This document shows, piece after piece, positions 54,264 to 62,940 of a stretch of DNA of 64,000 nt. The position numbers and the translations under genes were made by a program. The DNA is taken from positions 1,364,001 through 1,428,000 of the forward strand of contig NZ_JABBGB010000001.1 in the NCBI RefSeq assembly GCF_012927185.1, read 5' to 3'. Below the pieces are notes generated by a model. That model had not been told where the DNA came from. It made no database searches and saw only the letters and a program-made list of their open reading frames with translations. The first letter of the stretch is position 1. Each line of letters begins with the position of its first letter. Origin of the DNA: Pseudoflavitalea sp. G-6-1-2 (GTDB lineage: Bacteria; Bacteroidota; Bacteroidia; Chitinophagales; Chitinophagaceae).

Positions 54264-55085
54264 GTGAGAAAGATATTATCAGCATTCTTACCATTAATCC
54301 TTTTCCTATTCTCCTCAGCCAGTGCACAGCAACGCATTGTATCACTCAACGGAGCGATCAGTGAGATGCTGTGTGCACTGGACCTGGAGCCGCAGATAGT
54401 TGGAGTGGATGTTGCAAGCACGTACCCTGCTTCGCTCAAAAAGAAAACAAGCGTAGGACATAACAGAACGCTGTCTGCTGAAAGCATACTGGCGCTTCGC
54501 CCTTCGCTGGTGCTGGCTGTTGAAACAGATGTAAAACCTGAGGTGCTCGAGCAGCTTCGCTCTGCAAAAGTGAACATCGTATTGGTGCAGCAGGCTTACT
54601 CTGCCGACGGTACAAGAAAGCTGTTGCAGGATGTTGCCAAAGCCACCAACACTACTGATAAAGGAAACAAAGTGCTCGCAACATTCAACAAAGAAATGGC
54701 TGCACTGAAAGTGGCTGCTACCGGTAAGAAAGTATTGTTCGTGTATGCACGCGGTACTGGATCTATGACGGTTTGCGGAGTGGAACAATCGCCCAACTCC
54801 ATGATCAGACTGGCCGGCGCTTCCAATGCGATGACTGAATTCAAAGGGTTCAAGCCATTGACTACCGAATCGCTCGTGGCAGCTAATCCTGATGTGATTC
54901 TGCTGTTCGAAAGCGGACTGCAAAGTGTGGGCGGTGCAGAAGGACTGCTGAAAGTTCCCGGCATCAGCAGCACCAATGCAGGAAAAAACAAAAAGATCAT
55001 TTCGATGGACGGGCAGTTTCTCGCAGGCTTCGGTCTTCGTCTGCCACAGGCCATCGCTACGTTGAACAAAAAGATCAGTGGGTAA
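54264..55085 (+). CDS. hmuT: Haem ABC transporter substrate-binding protein
   Basis: Periplasmic binding protein of 273 residues with a signal peptide ending near ASAQQ. It starts with GTG at 54264; the upstream frame gives no better option. Class III binding-protein pattern: RIVSLNGAISEMLCALDLEPQIVGVD at the N-lobe and PDVILLFESGLQSVGGAEGLLKVPGI before the final RLPQAIATLNKK. The order binding protein, permease, ATPase, HmuS is that of the hmuTUV-S haem systems. A siderophore or cobalamin ligand is less likely given the context. Confidence 0.88.
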   Translation: MRKILSAFLPLILFLFSSASAQQRIVSLNGAISEMLCALDLEPQIVGVDVASTYPASLKKKTSVGHNRTLSAESILALRPSLVLAVETDVKPEVLEQLRSAKVNIVLVQQAYSADGTRKLLQDVAKATNTTDKGNKVLATFNKEMAALKVAATGKKVLFVYARGTGSMTVCGVEQSPNSMIRLAGASNAMTEFKGFKPLTTESLVAANPDVILLFESGLQSVGGAEGLLKVPGISSTNAGKNKKIISMDGQFLAGFGLRLPQAIATLNKKISG

Positions 55086-55090
55086 TTGAG

Positions 55091-56143
55091 ATGAGGAACA
55101 AGTGGATAACGATAACATTGATTGTGTTGCTGATTGCAGTGGTGATTTTGTCTGCCGGTATCGGCGCGATGAAGATCCCGCCCGCACAGGTGATGGCGGT
55201 ATTGCTGAACAAGCTGGGCATTCACCTGCCTGTGATCTACGATGAGGGTGTGGAGAATGTATTGCTGCATATCAGACTGCCGCGGGTAGTGATGGCTGTA
55301 CTGGTTGGTGCTGGCCTCGCTATCTCAGGTGTGGCTATGCAGGGATTGTTTCGCAATCCGCTCGCAGATCCGGCGCTGATAGGCATTTCATCAGGTGCAT
55401 CGCTCAGCGCAGTGCTGGTGATAGTGCTGATCTCATCGCTGCCTGCATTGCATATCGATAATTATCTGCCCAGATATTACCTGCTCAATGTCATTACTTT
55501 TCTCGGCGCCTGCGCTACTTCGTTGCTGGTGTTCCGCATTTCGAGATCAGGCGGCAAAACCATGCTGGTTACATTGCTGCTGGCAGGTGTTGCTCTGAAT
55601 GCGCTCTGCCGCGCACTCACCGATCTTATCACCACAACAGCCAATGACGAGCAACTGCGCAATGCCACTTTCTGGAGCATGGGAAGTTTAGGTGGCGCCA
55701 GCTGGAATGTAGTGCTTACGCTGCTTCCATTTGTACTCGCTCCGATATTGATGTTGCCGGGGCTCGCCAAATCGCTCAACGCATTTGCGCTGGGAGAGAA
55801 CGAAGCAGCTTACCTCGGCATTAATGTAAAAAGATTGAAAACAAAGATCATCATACTCGCAACACTGGCCGTGGGCGCTTCTGTTGCAGTGGCAGGCATC
55901 ATCGGATTTGTGGGATTGATTGTGCCGCATATGGTGCGATCGGTTTCTGGAAACGATCATCGCAGCCTCCTGCTCAACAGTACATTGCTCGGCGCATCGC
56001 TGCTTACGCTCGCGGATGTGTTCAGCAGAACCATCATCGCACCGGCAGAACTGCCGATTGGCATTGTGACTGCTGTATTGGGTACACCGGTTTTTGTGAT
56101 GTTATTGATCAAACAAAAGAAACAGTTGCGAACCGTATCATGA
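55091..56143 (+). CDS. hmuU: Haem ABC transporter permease, FecCD family
   Basis: Inner-membrane permease of 350 residues with about ten membrane helices. Family motifs: RLPRVVMAVLVGAGLAISGVAMQG, NPLADPALIGISSGASLSAV and GFVGLIVPHMVRSVSGNDHR (the loop that contacts the ATPase). Its stop overlaps the ATPase start by 4 bp, so translation is coupled. Confidence 0.92.
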   Translation: MRNKWITITLIVLLIAVVILSAGIGAMKIPPAQVMAVLLNKLGIHLPVIYDEGVENVLLHIRLPRVVMAVLVGAGLAISGVAMQGLFRNPLADPALIGISSGASLSAVLVIVLISSLPALHIDNYLPRYYLLNVITFLGACATSLLVFRISRSGGKTMLVTLLLAGVALNALCRALTDLITTTANDEQLRNATFWSMGSLGGASWNVVLTLLPFVLAPILMLPGLAKSLNAFALGENEAAYLGINVKRLKTKIIILATLAVGASVAVAGIIGFVGLIVPHMVRSVSGNDHRSLLLNSTLLGASLLTLADVFSRTIIAPAELPIGIVTAVLGTPVFVMLLIKQKKQLRTVS

Positions 56144-56976
56144 TCATCTCTGCACACAACATATCGTACCGGATCGGACAACGCCCGATACTCAACAAAC
56201 TGAATTTCGATATTCAGCCCGGTGAAGTAACCGTGGTGCTTGGTCAGAACGGAGCAGGTAAATCTACCTTCCTCAAAATATTGTCGGGCGAAGCCAAACC
56301 AACTATAGGGCAGGTTTTGCTCAACAACATAGATCTGCATTCGATACCTGTGAATAAACTCGCTACCATGCGCGCCGTGTTAAGTCAGCAGTATGCGCAG
56401 GGGCTTCAGTTCAACTGCGAAGAAATTGTGATGATGGGCCGCTATCCATATTTCGGAGGACAGCCCGGAGCAGATGATCATCGCATTGTTCGCGAGAGCA
56501 TGCTGGAGATGCAGGTAGATCATTTGCAGCGGCGCAACTATCAGGCGCTGAGCGGAGGCGAACAGCAACGTGTGCAGATGGCCAGAGTACTGAGCCAACT
56601 CCGAGGCAAACAATCCGGCAGCAAATGGAAGAATGAACAACAACAGGGATTGTTGTTGCTCGACGAACCTACTTCGAGCATGGATTGCCTTCATCAGCAA
56701 CTCGCATTAAGCAAAGCAAAAGAATTAGCTAATCAGGGATACACGGTTGTGGTGATTTTGCACGATCTCAATCTTGCTGCGCAGTTTGCAGACACTATTC
56801 TGCTGCTGAAACAGGGATGTATTGTTCGTGCAGGCAATGTGCGCGATGTGCTTACGTCTGAACATCTCAGCGAAGCCTACAACATGGAAGTGGATATTCT
56901 GGAACCGGAAGATTATGACTTCCCGATTCTGATCCCTGCGAGGCACAAAAATAAACCCGTATTACTTCGATCTTAA
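56140..56976 (+). CDS. hmuV: Haem ABC transporter ATP-binding protein
   Basis: ATPase of 278 residues. Walker A GQNGAGKST (residues 33-41), signature ALSGGEQQRVQMARVL, Walker B LLLLDEPTSSMD and the switch His in VVILHDLNLAAQFAD are all intact. A 15-residue insert (GKQSGSKWKNEQQQG) sits between signature and Walker B, as in other HmuV proteins of this group. Pairs with the upstream permease. Confidence 0.93.
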   Translation: MIISAHNISYRIGQRPILNKLNFDIQPGEVTVVLGQNGAGKSTFLKILSGEAKPTIGQVLLNNIDLHSIPVNKLATMRAVLSQQYAQGLQFNCEEIVMMGRYPYFGGQPGADDHRIVRESMLEMQVDHLQRRNYQALSGGEQQRVQMARVLSQLRGKQSGSKWKNEQQQGLLLLDEPTSSMDCLHQQLALSKAKELANQGYTVVVILHDLNLAAQFADTILLLKQGCIVRAGNVRDVLTSEHLSEAYNMEVDILEPEDYDFPILIPARHKNKPVLLRS

Positions 56977-56986
56977 AAAATTAACT

Positions 56987-58024
56987 ATGAATACAATCAT
57001 CACTTTGCCACTGAAAGACCAATGGATTGCGTTGCACAAAGAACAGCCACGCCTGCGTATCCGCGATGCCGCGAAACATCTTGGCAGCACGGAAGCCGGA
57101 CTGCTGGCCTCTTTCGCAGGAAGCCGCGTTATCAGATTGGATGAGACAAGGCTGCGTGAACTGTGGCAACGCATGCCCGAACTTGGATTTGTTATGGTGC
57201 TCACCCGCAACGAAAGCTGCGTGCACGAAAGAAAAGGTGTGTTTGAAGAAGTAACACTTCATGGGAAAATGATGGGAGTAGTTGTGGGAGCCGATATCGA
57301 TCTCCGCATGTTCTTCTCGGCATGGGCACATGGCTTTGCGGTGTTCGAAGATGCAGAAGCTGGTTTCAAGCAATCCTTCCAGATTTTCGATCAGCAGGGA
57401 ACTGCTGTGGTGAAAGTGTTTCTCACCGATCAGAGCAATCAGGAATCTTTCACCAATATCGTTCGTGAGTTTGAGGCTGCCAATCAAAGTACAGAGCTGA
57501 TCCCCTTACCTGCACCCGCCCCGCATCAGTATGCAGATGCTGATGTGAATGTTGCTGAATTCCGCCAGACCTGGAGTGAGCTGAAAGACACGCACGACTT
57601 CTTCCCCATGCTGAAGAAATTCAATGTAAGCAGACTGCATGCATTGCGCATTGCAGGCGATTTCGCCCGCCAGCTCGATAATGGCGTAGTGAAGCAGCTG
57701 CTCGAACATGCTGCTGCGACGGATCTCGAGATAATGGTATTCGTTGGCAACAACGGCAATATCCAGATCCATACCGGACCAGTGAAAAAGATTGTTGAGA
57801 TCCCCAATTGGATCAATGTGATGGATCCTTTATTCAACCTGCATTTACGCCTCGATCATATCAATACAGCCTGGTTGGTGAAGAAACCAACAGTAGACGG
57901 AGTGGTGCACTCCATTGAAGTATTCGATGCATCGGGTGAACTGATTGTTCAATTCTTTGGAAAAAGGAAACCCGGTATTCCTGAGTTGCCAGCCTGGACT
58001 TCCCTGGTCAACGGCCTGCAATAA
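56987..58024 (+). CDS. hmuS: Cytosolic haem-handling protein, HmuS/HemS/ChuX family
   Basis: The protein has 345 residues, built of two similar halves as in HemS and ChuS. The first half has LRIRDAAKHLGSTEAGLLASFAGSRVIRL and TRNESCVHERKGVFEEV; the second has VSRLHALRIAGDFARQLDNG and VFVGNNGNIQIHTGPVKKI. These proteins store, carry or break down imported haem. No signal peptide, so it acts in the cytosol. It follows hmuV by 10 bp. Ring-opening activity cannot be judged from sequence. Confidence 0.92.
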   Translation: MNTIITLPLKDQWIALHKEQPRLRIRDAAKHLGSTEAGLLASFAGSRVIRLDETRLRELWQRMPELGFVMVLTRNESCVHERKGVFEEVTLHGKMMGVVVGADIDLRMFFSAWAHGFAVFEDAEAGFKQSFQIFDQQGTAVVKVFLTDQSNQESFTNIVREFEAANQSTELIPLPAPAPHQYADADVNVAEFRQTWSELKDTHDFFPMLKKFNVSRLHALRIAGDFARQLDNGVVKQLLEHAAATDLEIMVFVGNNGNIQIHTGPVKKIVEIPNWINVMDPLFNLHLRLDHINTAWLVKKPTVDGVVHSIEVFDASGELIVQFFGKRKPGIPELPAWTSLVNGLQ

Positions 58025-58064
58025 CCGGTTGCGTCCCGCAAACTTTTTTCCATAATGTGGAAAG

Positions 58065-58090
58065 GTGCGGCCCTGTTCTCAGGGCTGCAC
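58065..58090 (+). other. Hairpin between hmuS and the siderophore receptor gene
   Basis: GTGCGGCCCTG pairs with CAGGGCTGCAC (one G-U) around TTCT. A short A-rich tract with TTTT follows rather than a T-run. It may weaken read-through or stabilise the upstream mRNA. Confidence 0.55.
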
Positions 58091-58165
58091 TAAAAACTTT
58101 TAACCTCACACTTTATCCCTTACTGAAGAAGATCCTCATTCAGCCACCAATAAAAGAACATTGAA

Positions 58166-60532
58166 ATGAAAATTATTTTCTCCATGGTCAGCATCAAACC
58201 ATGGATCTTACTGATAACATTTTTCACAGCATTCTCCGCCATGGCCAATGAAGAAGGCCCTGGCGTGATCAAAGGACAGGTAACCACATCCGACGGAAAA
58301 CCTGCGGAGATGGTATCTGTTTCTATTAAAGGAACTTCCCATTCCGCTATCACGGATGATAACGGACACTTCGTTATAAAGAATCTGAAACCCGGCACCT
58401 ATACCATCGAACTGTCGCTGGTAGGGCACGAAAGCATTTTTCAATCTGTGGTAGTAGATGGAGAACATGCTGCAGAAGTGAAGCTGCAGATCAATCTTGC
58501 AGAGAAGCAGTTGCAGGAAGTGTTTGTAGTCGCAGGCAAAACCGGTTACAAGTTGAACAATGTTTCTTCCTCTCTTCGTCTTACAACGCCTATCAATAAA
58601 TTGCCGCAAAATATTCAGGTGGTAAGCCGTCAGCTGCTGGCCGATCAGGGCACATTCGATATGCTCGAAGGGGTGAGCCGTAATGTGAGTGGTGTTTCCA
58701 AACTGGAGCACTGGGATATGTATGTTCGTCTCAATATGCGCGGCTCACGCATTGCACCGTTTCGCAATGGCATGAATGTGGAATCTACATGGGGGCCGCT
58801 CGCCGAAGACATCAGCATGGTGGAACGTGTGGAGTTCGTGAAAGGTCCTGCTGGTTTTATGATGGCGAATGGAGAGCCCAGCGGTTTCTACAATATCGTT
58901 ACTAAAAAACCAACCGGACAAACAAAAGGCGAAGCCAATGTTACACTCGGCAGTTACGATACTTATCGCGCAGCTGTTGATCTGGATGGAAAGCTCTCCG
59001 GTGATGGCAAGTTGCTCTATCGCCTCAATGTAATGGGACAATTGAAAGGTTCTCATCGTCCGTTCGAGTTCAGCAACAGATACTCGATTGCACCCGTGCT
59101 GAAGTATCAGTTCTCTCCGAAAACCTCGCTGACACTTGAATACACTTATCAGAACATGAGATCAACTCCCATTGGAACGGCTTATGTTTTTGCTCCCAAT
59201 AAATATGGTTCTACGGGGCGCAATACAACTATTGCCGAGCCGGGAATGGAACGTTCCGTGTTCAGAGATCACAGCAGTTTTCTGATATTCGAACATCAGT
59301 TCAATCCTGACTGGAAGTTCACAACACAGCTCGCTTATTTCAACTACGATCAGGTAGGCACTTCCATGTGGGCAGACTCCGTGAAAGCCAATGGCGACGT
59401 GTATCGCAATATGGGCATCTGGGATGCGAAGAATGAAGGCAAGTATGCACAGGCCTTTGTGAATGGTAAATTCACTACCGGTGCAGTTGCGCATAATATT
59501 CTTGCCGGCCTCGATTATGGCGACAAAAATTACATCGCAGATTTCAGCCAGAGCTTACCGGTGAATGGCAAAAACATCTTCAACATCTACAATCCTGTTC
59601 ACAATATGACGCCTGATGAGTTTCCTGTATTCGACAGGTCCATCAGGCTGAAAGACAGACCGGGCGCCAGCCGCCTCAGTCAGAAAGTGCTGGGAGTATA
59701 CGTGCAGGATGAACTGCATTTCTGGGATGACCGTATTCGTCTTACACTGGCTGGTCGCTTCACTACTTCCAAAGATGAAGAATATGGCGCAGGTGTGAGC
59801 GAATCGAAAGTTACTCCGCGCGTAGGTCTCAGCGTATCTGTTGATAAGAACACTTCTGTGTATGCGCTGTACGATGAAGCATTTGTTCCTCAGACAGGAA
59901 AAGACAAACACGATAAAAAATTTACTCCGGTTACCGGACACAATATCGAAGCAGGTGTAAAACGTGACTGGTTCAATGGCAAATGGAACTCTACTGTTTC
60001 GGTATATCAGATCACAAAAAACAATGTGTTGGTTACCGATCCGGAGGATACCAAATTCTCCATTCAGCTCGGACAAACAAAAACAAGAGGAGTGGAAGCG
60101 GACATTCGTGGAGAAGTTGCCAAAGGATTGAATCTGGTGTTGAACTATGCCTTCACCGAATCTTTCATATCGAAAGATACAGATCCCAAGAATGTAGGTA
60201 ATGCCACACCCGGCACTACAAAGCATATCAACAACGGATGGCTCAGCTACCAGTTACCCGGCAAGCTGAAAGGCTTCGGTGTTTCTACAGGGTATCAATG
60301 GCAGATGGGTCGCTCCAGCTGGTTTGTGTTCGATGGTTCAGAAGCGTCGTTGCCTGCTTATTTCAGGTTTGATGGAGCTGTCAGCTGGCACAAAGGGCAC
60401 TACGGTGTTAACCTGAACGTGAATAATATTCTCGATAAATATTTGTACTCCGGATCACCATATGGAAACTATTTCTACTGGCAAACCGAGGCATCGAGAA
60501 ATTTCAGGTTAACACTTCAATACCGCTGGTAG
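58166..60532 (+). CDS. TonB-dependent siderophore receptor
   Basis: The protein has 788 residues with a signal peptide (WILLITFFTAFSAMA). Residues about 30-110 form a carboxypeptidase-like regulatory domain (GVIKGQVTTSDGKPAEMVSVS). The plug follows (TTPINKLPQNIQVVSRQLLADQG, VERVEFVKGPAGFMMANGEPSGF), in the style of ferric-siderophore receptors (FhuA/FpvA-like). The barrel ends NFRLTLQYRW. It probably imports ferric siderophores, giving this locus a second iron source besides haem. The PepSY gene follows by 34 bp. Confidence 0.92.
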   Translation: MKIIFSMVSIKPWILLITFFTAFSAMANEEGPGVIKGQVTTSDGKPAEMVSVSIKGTSHSAITDDNGHFVIKNLKPGTYTIELSLVGHESIFQSVVVDGEHAAEVKLQINLAEKQLQEVFVVAGKTGYKLNNVSSSLRLTTPINKLPQNIQVVSRQLLADQGTFDMLEGVSRNVSGVSKLEHWDMYVRLNMRGSRIAPFRNGMNVESTWGPLAEDISMVERVEFVKGPAGFMMANGEPSGFYNIVTKKPTGQTKGEANVTLGSYDTYRAAVDLDGKLSGDGKLLYRLNVMGQLKGSHRPFEFSNRYSIAPVLKYQFSPKTSLTLEYTYQNMRSTPIGTAYVFAPNKYGSTGRNTTIAEPGMERSVFRDHSSFLIFEHQFNPDWKFTTQLAYFNYDQVGTSMWADSVKANGDVYRNMGIWDAKNEGKYAQAFVNGKFTTGAVAHNILAGLDYGDKNYIADFSQSLPVNGKNIFNIYNPVHNMTPDEFPVFDRSIRLKDRPGASRLSQKVLGVYVQDELHFWDDRIRLTLAGRFTTSKDEEYGAGVSESKVTPRVGLSVSVDKNTSVYALYDEAFVPQTGKDKHDKKFTPVTGHNIEAGVKRDWFNGKWNSTVSVYQITKNNVLVTDPEDTKFSIQLGQTKTRGVEADIRGEVAKGLNLVLNYAFTESFISKDTDPKNVGNATPGTTKHINNGWLSYQLPGKLKGFGVSTGYQWQMGRSSWFVFDGSEASLPAYFRFDGAVSWHKGHYGVNLNVNNILDKYLYSGSPYGNYFYWQTEASRNFRLTLQYRW

Positions 60533-60566
60533 TTCTGCAAAATCAAAAACTGACTAACTTTATCGA

Positions 60567-61730
60567 ATGACCCTCAAGAAACTAATTGGCAAAGCCCACC
60601 TATGGCTCGGACTCGCATCCGGGCTTGTGGTTTTCATAATTGCTGTTACGGGCTGCATCTATGCTTTTCAGGATGAGATCAGTGATCTCACCCAGCCTTA
60701 CCGCTTTGTAGAGAAACGCGATCAACCTGTGCTTTCTCCTTCAGTGATCGGAGAGATTGCGCAAAAACAATTGCCCGGCAAACATCCGCATGGTGTGGCC
60801 TATGATAGCAGAGGCCGGTCGGCAACTGTATCTTTTTACAATGCAGATCCTGAATATTACTACATCGTTTACATCAATCAATACACCGGAGAAGTGCTCA
60901 AAGTAAAGGATATGAGCAGCGACTTCTTCCGCTTTATTCTCGATGGGCATTTCTATCTGTGGTTGCCGAATGAAATCGGACAGCCGATTGTAGCATGGAG
61001 TACAGTTGTATTTGTGGTGATGATGTTCTCCGGAATGATCCTCTGGTGGCCACGCAATAAAGCTGCACGCAAGCAACGTTTCAGTGTTAAGTGGAATGCT
61101 AAATGGAAGCGCGTTAATTATGATATGCACAACGTACTTGGTTTCTACATGACCTGGGTGGCTATCATCCTCGCCGTAACCGGACTGGTATGGGGTTTTC
61201 AGTGGTTTGCAAAAACATTGTACTATGCAACCGGCGGAGAAAAAACATATGAGTTCTATGAACCGCTGTCAAAAGACAAAGCCGCTGCGCAATACACAAC
61301 TGCCGCTGCTGTTGACAAGCTCTATGAAAAAATAAAAGTGGAAGAGCCGGGTGCGAAATTCATTGAAGTGCATTTTCCTGCCACGGACAGTTCGGGCATA
61401 GAAGTGGCCATCAATCCCGATCCCGGCACTTACTGGAAATCTGATTACCGGTATTTTGATCAATATTCATTGAAAGAATTATCAGTAACGCATGTCTACG
61501 GAAGATTCAAAGATGCGAAGGTGGCAGATAAAATCGCCAGAGCGAATTACGATATTCATACCGGAGCCATCTGGGGATTGCCTGGAAAGATCCTGATGTT
61601 CTTCGCAAGTCTGATTGCTGCGAGTTTGCCAGTGACGGGCTTTCTGATCTGGTATGGAAGAAAAAAGAAAAAGAAAGCTGCTTCACCTGTAGCATCAGTG
61701 AGCAGAAAACTGACGATGCAGGAAGCGTAA
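60567..61730 (+). CDS. PepSY-associated membrane protein, possible siderophore reductase
   Basis: Inner-membrane protein of 387 residues with four membrane helices: residues 13-35 (WLGLASGLVVFIIAVTGCIYAF), about 145-165 (IVAWSTVVFVVMMFSGMILWWP), about 195-215 and about 340-360. Periplasmic PepSY-like domains lie between. Conserved His residues in HMHNVLGFY and HLWLGLAS may bind haem b. Proteins of this family next to siderophore receptors are thought to reduce the iron in the periplasm to release it; here that is inferred from context. Last gene of the unit. Confidence 0.85.
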   Translation: MTLKKLIGKAHLWLGLASGLVVFIIAVTGCIYAFQDEISDLTQPYRFVEKRDQPVLSPSVIGEIAQKQLPGKHPHGVAYDSRGRSATVSFYNADPEYYYIVYINQYTGEVLKVKDMSSDFFRFILDGHFYLWLPNEIGQPIVAWSTVVFVVMMFSGMILWWPRNKAARKQRFSVKWNAKWKRVNYDMHNVLGFYMTWVAIILAVTGLVWGFQWFAKTLYYATGGEKTYEFYEPLSKDKAAAQYTTAAAVDKLYEKIKVEEPGAKFIEVHFPATDSSGIEVAINPDPGTYWKSDYRYFDQYSLKELSVTHVYGRFKDAKVADKIARANYDIHTGAIWGLPGKILMFFASLIAASLPVTGFLIWYGRKKKKKAASPVASVSRKLTMQEA

Positions 61731-61747
61731 GAAATCTATAGATTCAT

Positions 61748-61786
61748 AAAACAAGAGGCAGGAACATCATTCCTGCCTCTTGTTTT
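61748..61786. terminator. Bidirectional terminator, 17-bp stem
   Basis: Positions 61748-61764 pair perfectly with 61770-61786 around CATCA. It serves the iron locus and the convergent lipoprotein gene. Confidence 0.85.
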
Positions 61787-61806
61787 ATGAAAAGAAAAAC
61801 TGCTTC

Positions 61807-62754
61807 TCAATACACTTTCTTTTCGCTGGAGATCTTGTAGGTATGCGAGTATCCTCCTGCTCTGGATGTAACAACCCCGTTTTCAATTATTTCTCCGAAG
61901 CCAGCTACATCAGACACTTCAATACAGTTGTTCTTGTCGTATTTGTACGTCTGTTCTACAATTCTGGCTTCGCCCAGACTTTCCACTACTTCGCCTTTAC
62001 TGTTCTTTCTTTCGGTGATCTCGGTTTCTTTCCGGTAAACATAATTGTTGTTGGAGAATTTAGTTTCGAGTTCAAAAAGATCTTCTTCAAAAACTGTGAA
62101 CACAGCAAGTGCGAGGTAGGTGAATTTCCATGGATTGATATGGGAATCGTACCTGCGTTCAAAAGTGAAATAAGTGGTTCTTCTGTTTACTTCAGGTGTT
62201 GTTGAATCGGGGCGTTGTACGTTTCCATTCTGGTCGTAATGCCAGGACAGTGTTTTGAAGAAATCCATTTTTTTGTTGGAATAGTATGATCCTGTTACAC
62301 GACGGTTATTGTCGTAGAAGTAATAGGTGGTGTCTTTCCAGAGACTTATATCGCCGTTGCCTGTGTAATTGCCTGCAACAAAGGCCAGTCTGTTTTGATT
62401 GTCGTAGATATATGTGTAATCTTTAGCACGGTGATAGAGTGTAGTGGAAGGATCACTCTGCGCGTAATAAGCAGCGGATTTAAGTATGCCGTTCACGTAA
62501 TTGAAAGTTGCGTACTGGTACATGGTGTCGAGGCCGCCTGCACCGGGTGAAGGCCTTCTGTGAGACTCTACGCGCGTGAGCATTCCGTTTTGGTTATAGG
62601 AAAACTGGTGATAGACATTGTTGAGATCGATTTTCTGGAGCTGAATCACCTCCTGTTTGGGTTTGGGAGGTTGTTGCTCATTGCCCGCAGAAGTTTTCTT
62701 ACAGGCAGCAGCAATGAGCATAGTACAGATTAAGCAGATGATAGTTTGCTTCAT
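61807..62754 (-). CDS. Lipoprotein of unknown function with YD-like motifs
   Basis: The protein has 315 residues. The lipobox MLIAAACKKTS gives a Cys near residue 18. A Pro/Gln-rich linker is followed by short repeats such as YNQNGMLTRVESHRR, YIYDNQNRLAFVAGNYTGNGDI and WHYDQNGNVQRPD. These resemble YD-type beta repeats found in Rhs-like and DUF4595-like proteins of Bacteroidota. It is probably an envelope protein with a beta-rich fold. No enzyme motif. It is single and has no recognisable link to the iron genes. Confidence 0.75.
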   Translation of the reverse strand: MKQTIICLICTMLIAAACKKTSAGNEQQPPKPKQEVIQLQKIDLNNVYHQFSYNQNGMLTRVESHRRPSPGAGGLDTMYQYATFNYVNGILKSAAYYAQSDPSTTLYHRAKDYTYIYDNQNRLAFVAGNYTGNGDISLWKDTTYYFYDNNRRVTGSYYSNKKMDFFKTLSWHYDQNGNVQRPDSTTPEVNRRTTYFTFERRYDSHINPWKFTYLALAVFTVFEEDLFELETKFSNNNYVYRKETEITERKNSKGEVVESLGEARIVEQTYKYDKNNCIEVSDVAGFGEIIENGVVTSRAGGYSHTYKISSEKKVY

Positions 62755-62885
62755 GAATCAAATTTTGCTGCAAGTAAGATGACAATCAGCAACTGATAAG
62801 ATCATGTGTTTCCGGACTGTAGTTTTATCGAAACAGGCTGTCTGAAAAGCTGGATTTGAAAATTGCCGGGGCAATGTTTACGGCA

Positions 62886-62919
62886 GAAAAAATGCCGGAT
62901 CAGTTACGATCCGGCATTT
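62886..62919 (-). terminator. Rho-independent terminator of hemL
   Basis: AAATGCCGGATC (62890-62901) pairs with GATCCGGCATTT (62908-62919), 6-nt loop, T-run on the minus strand. Confidence 0.85.
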
Positions 62920-62940
62920 GCAATATCATCAGGTTGTCGA

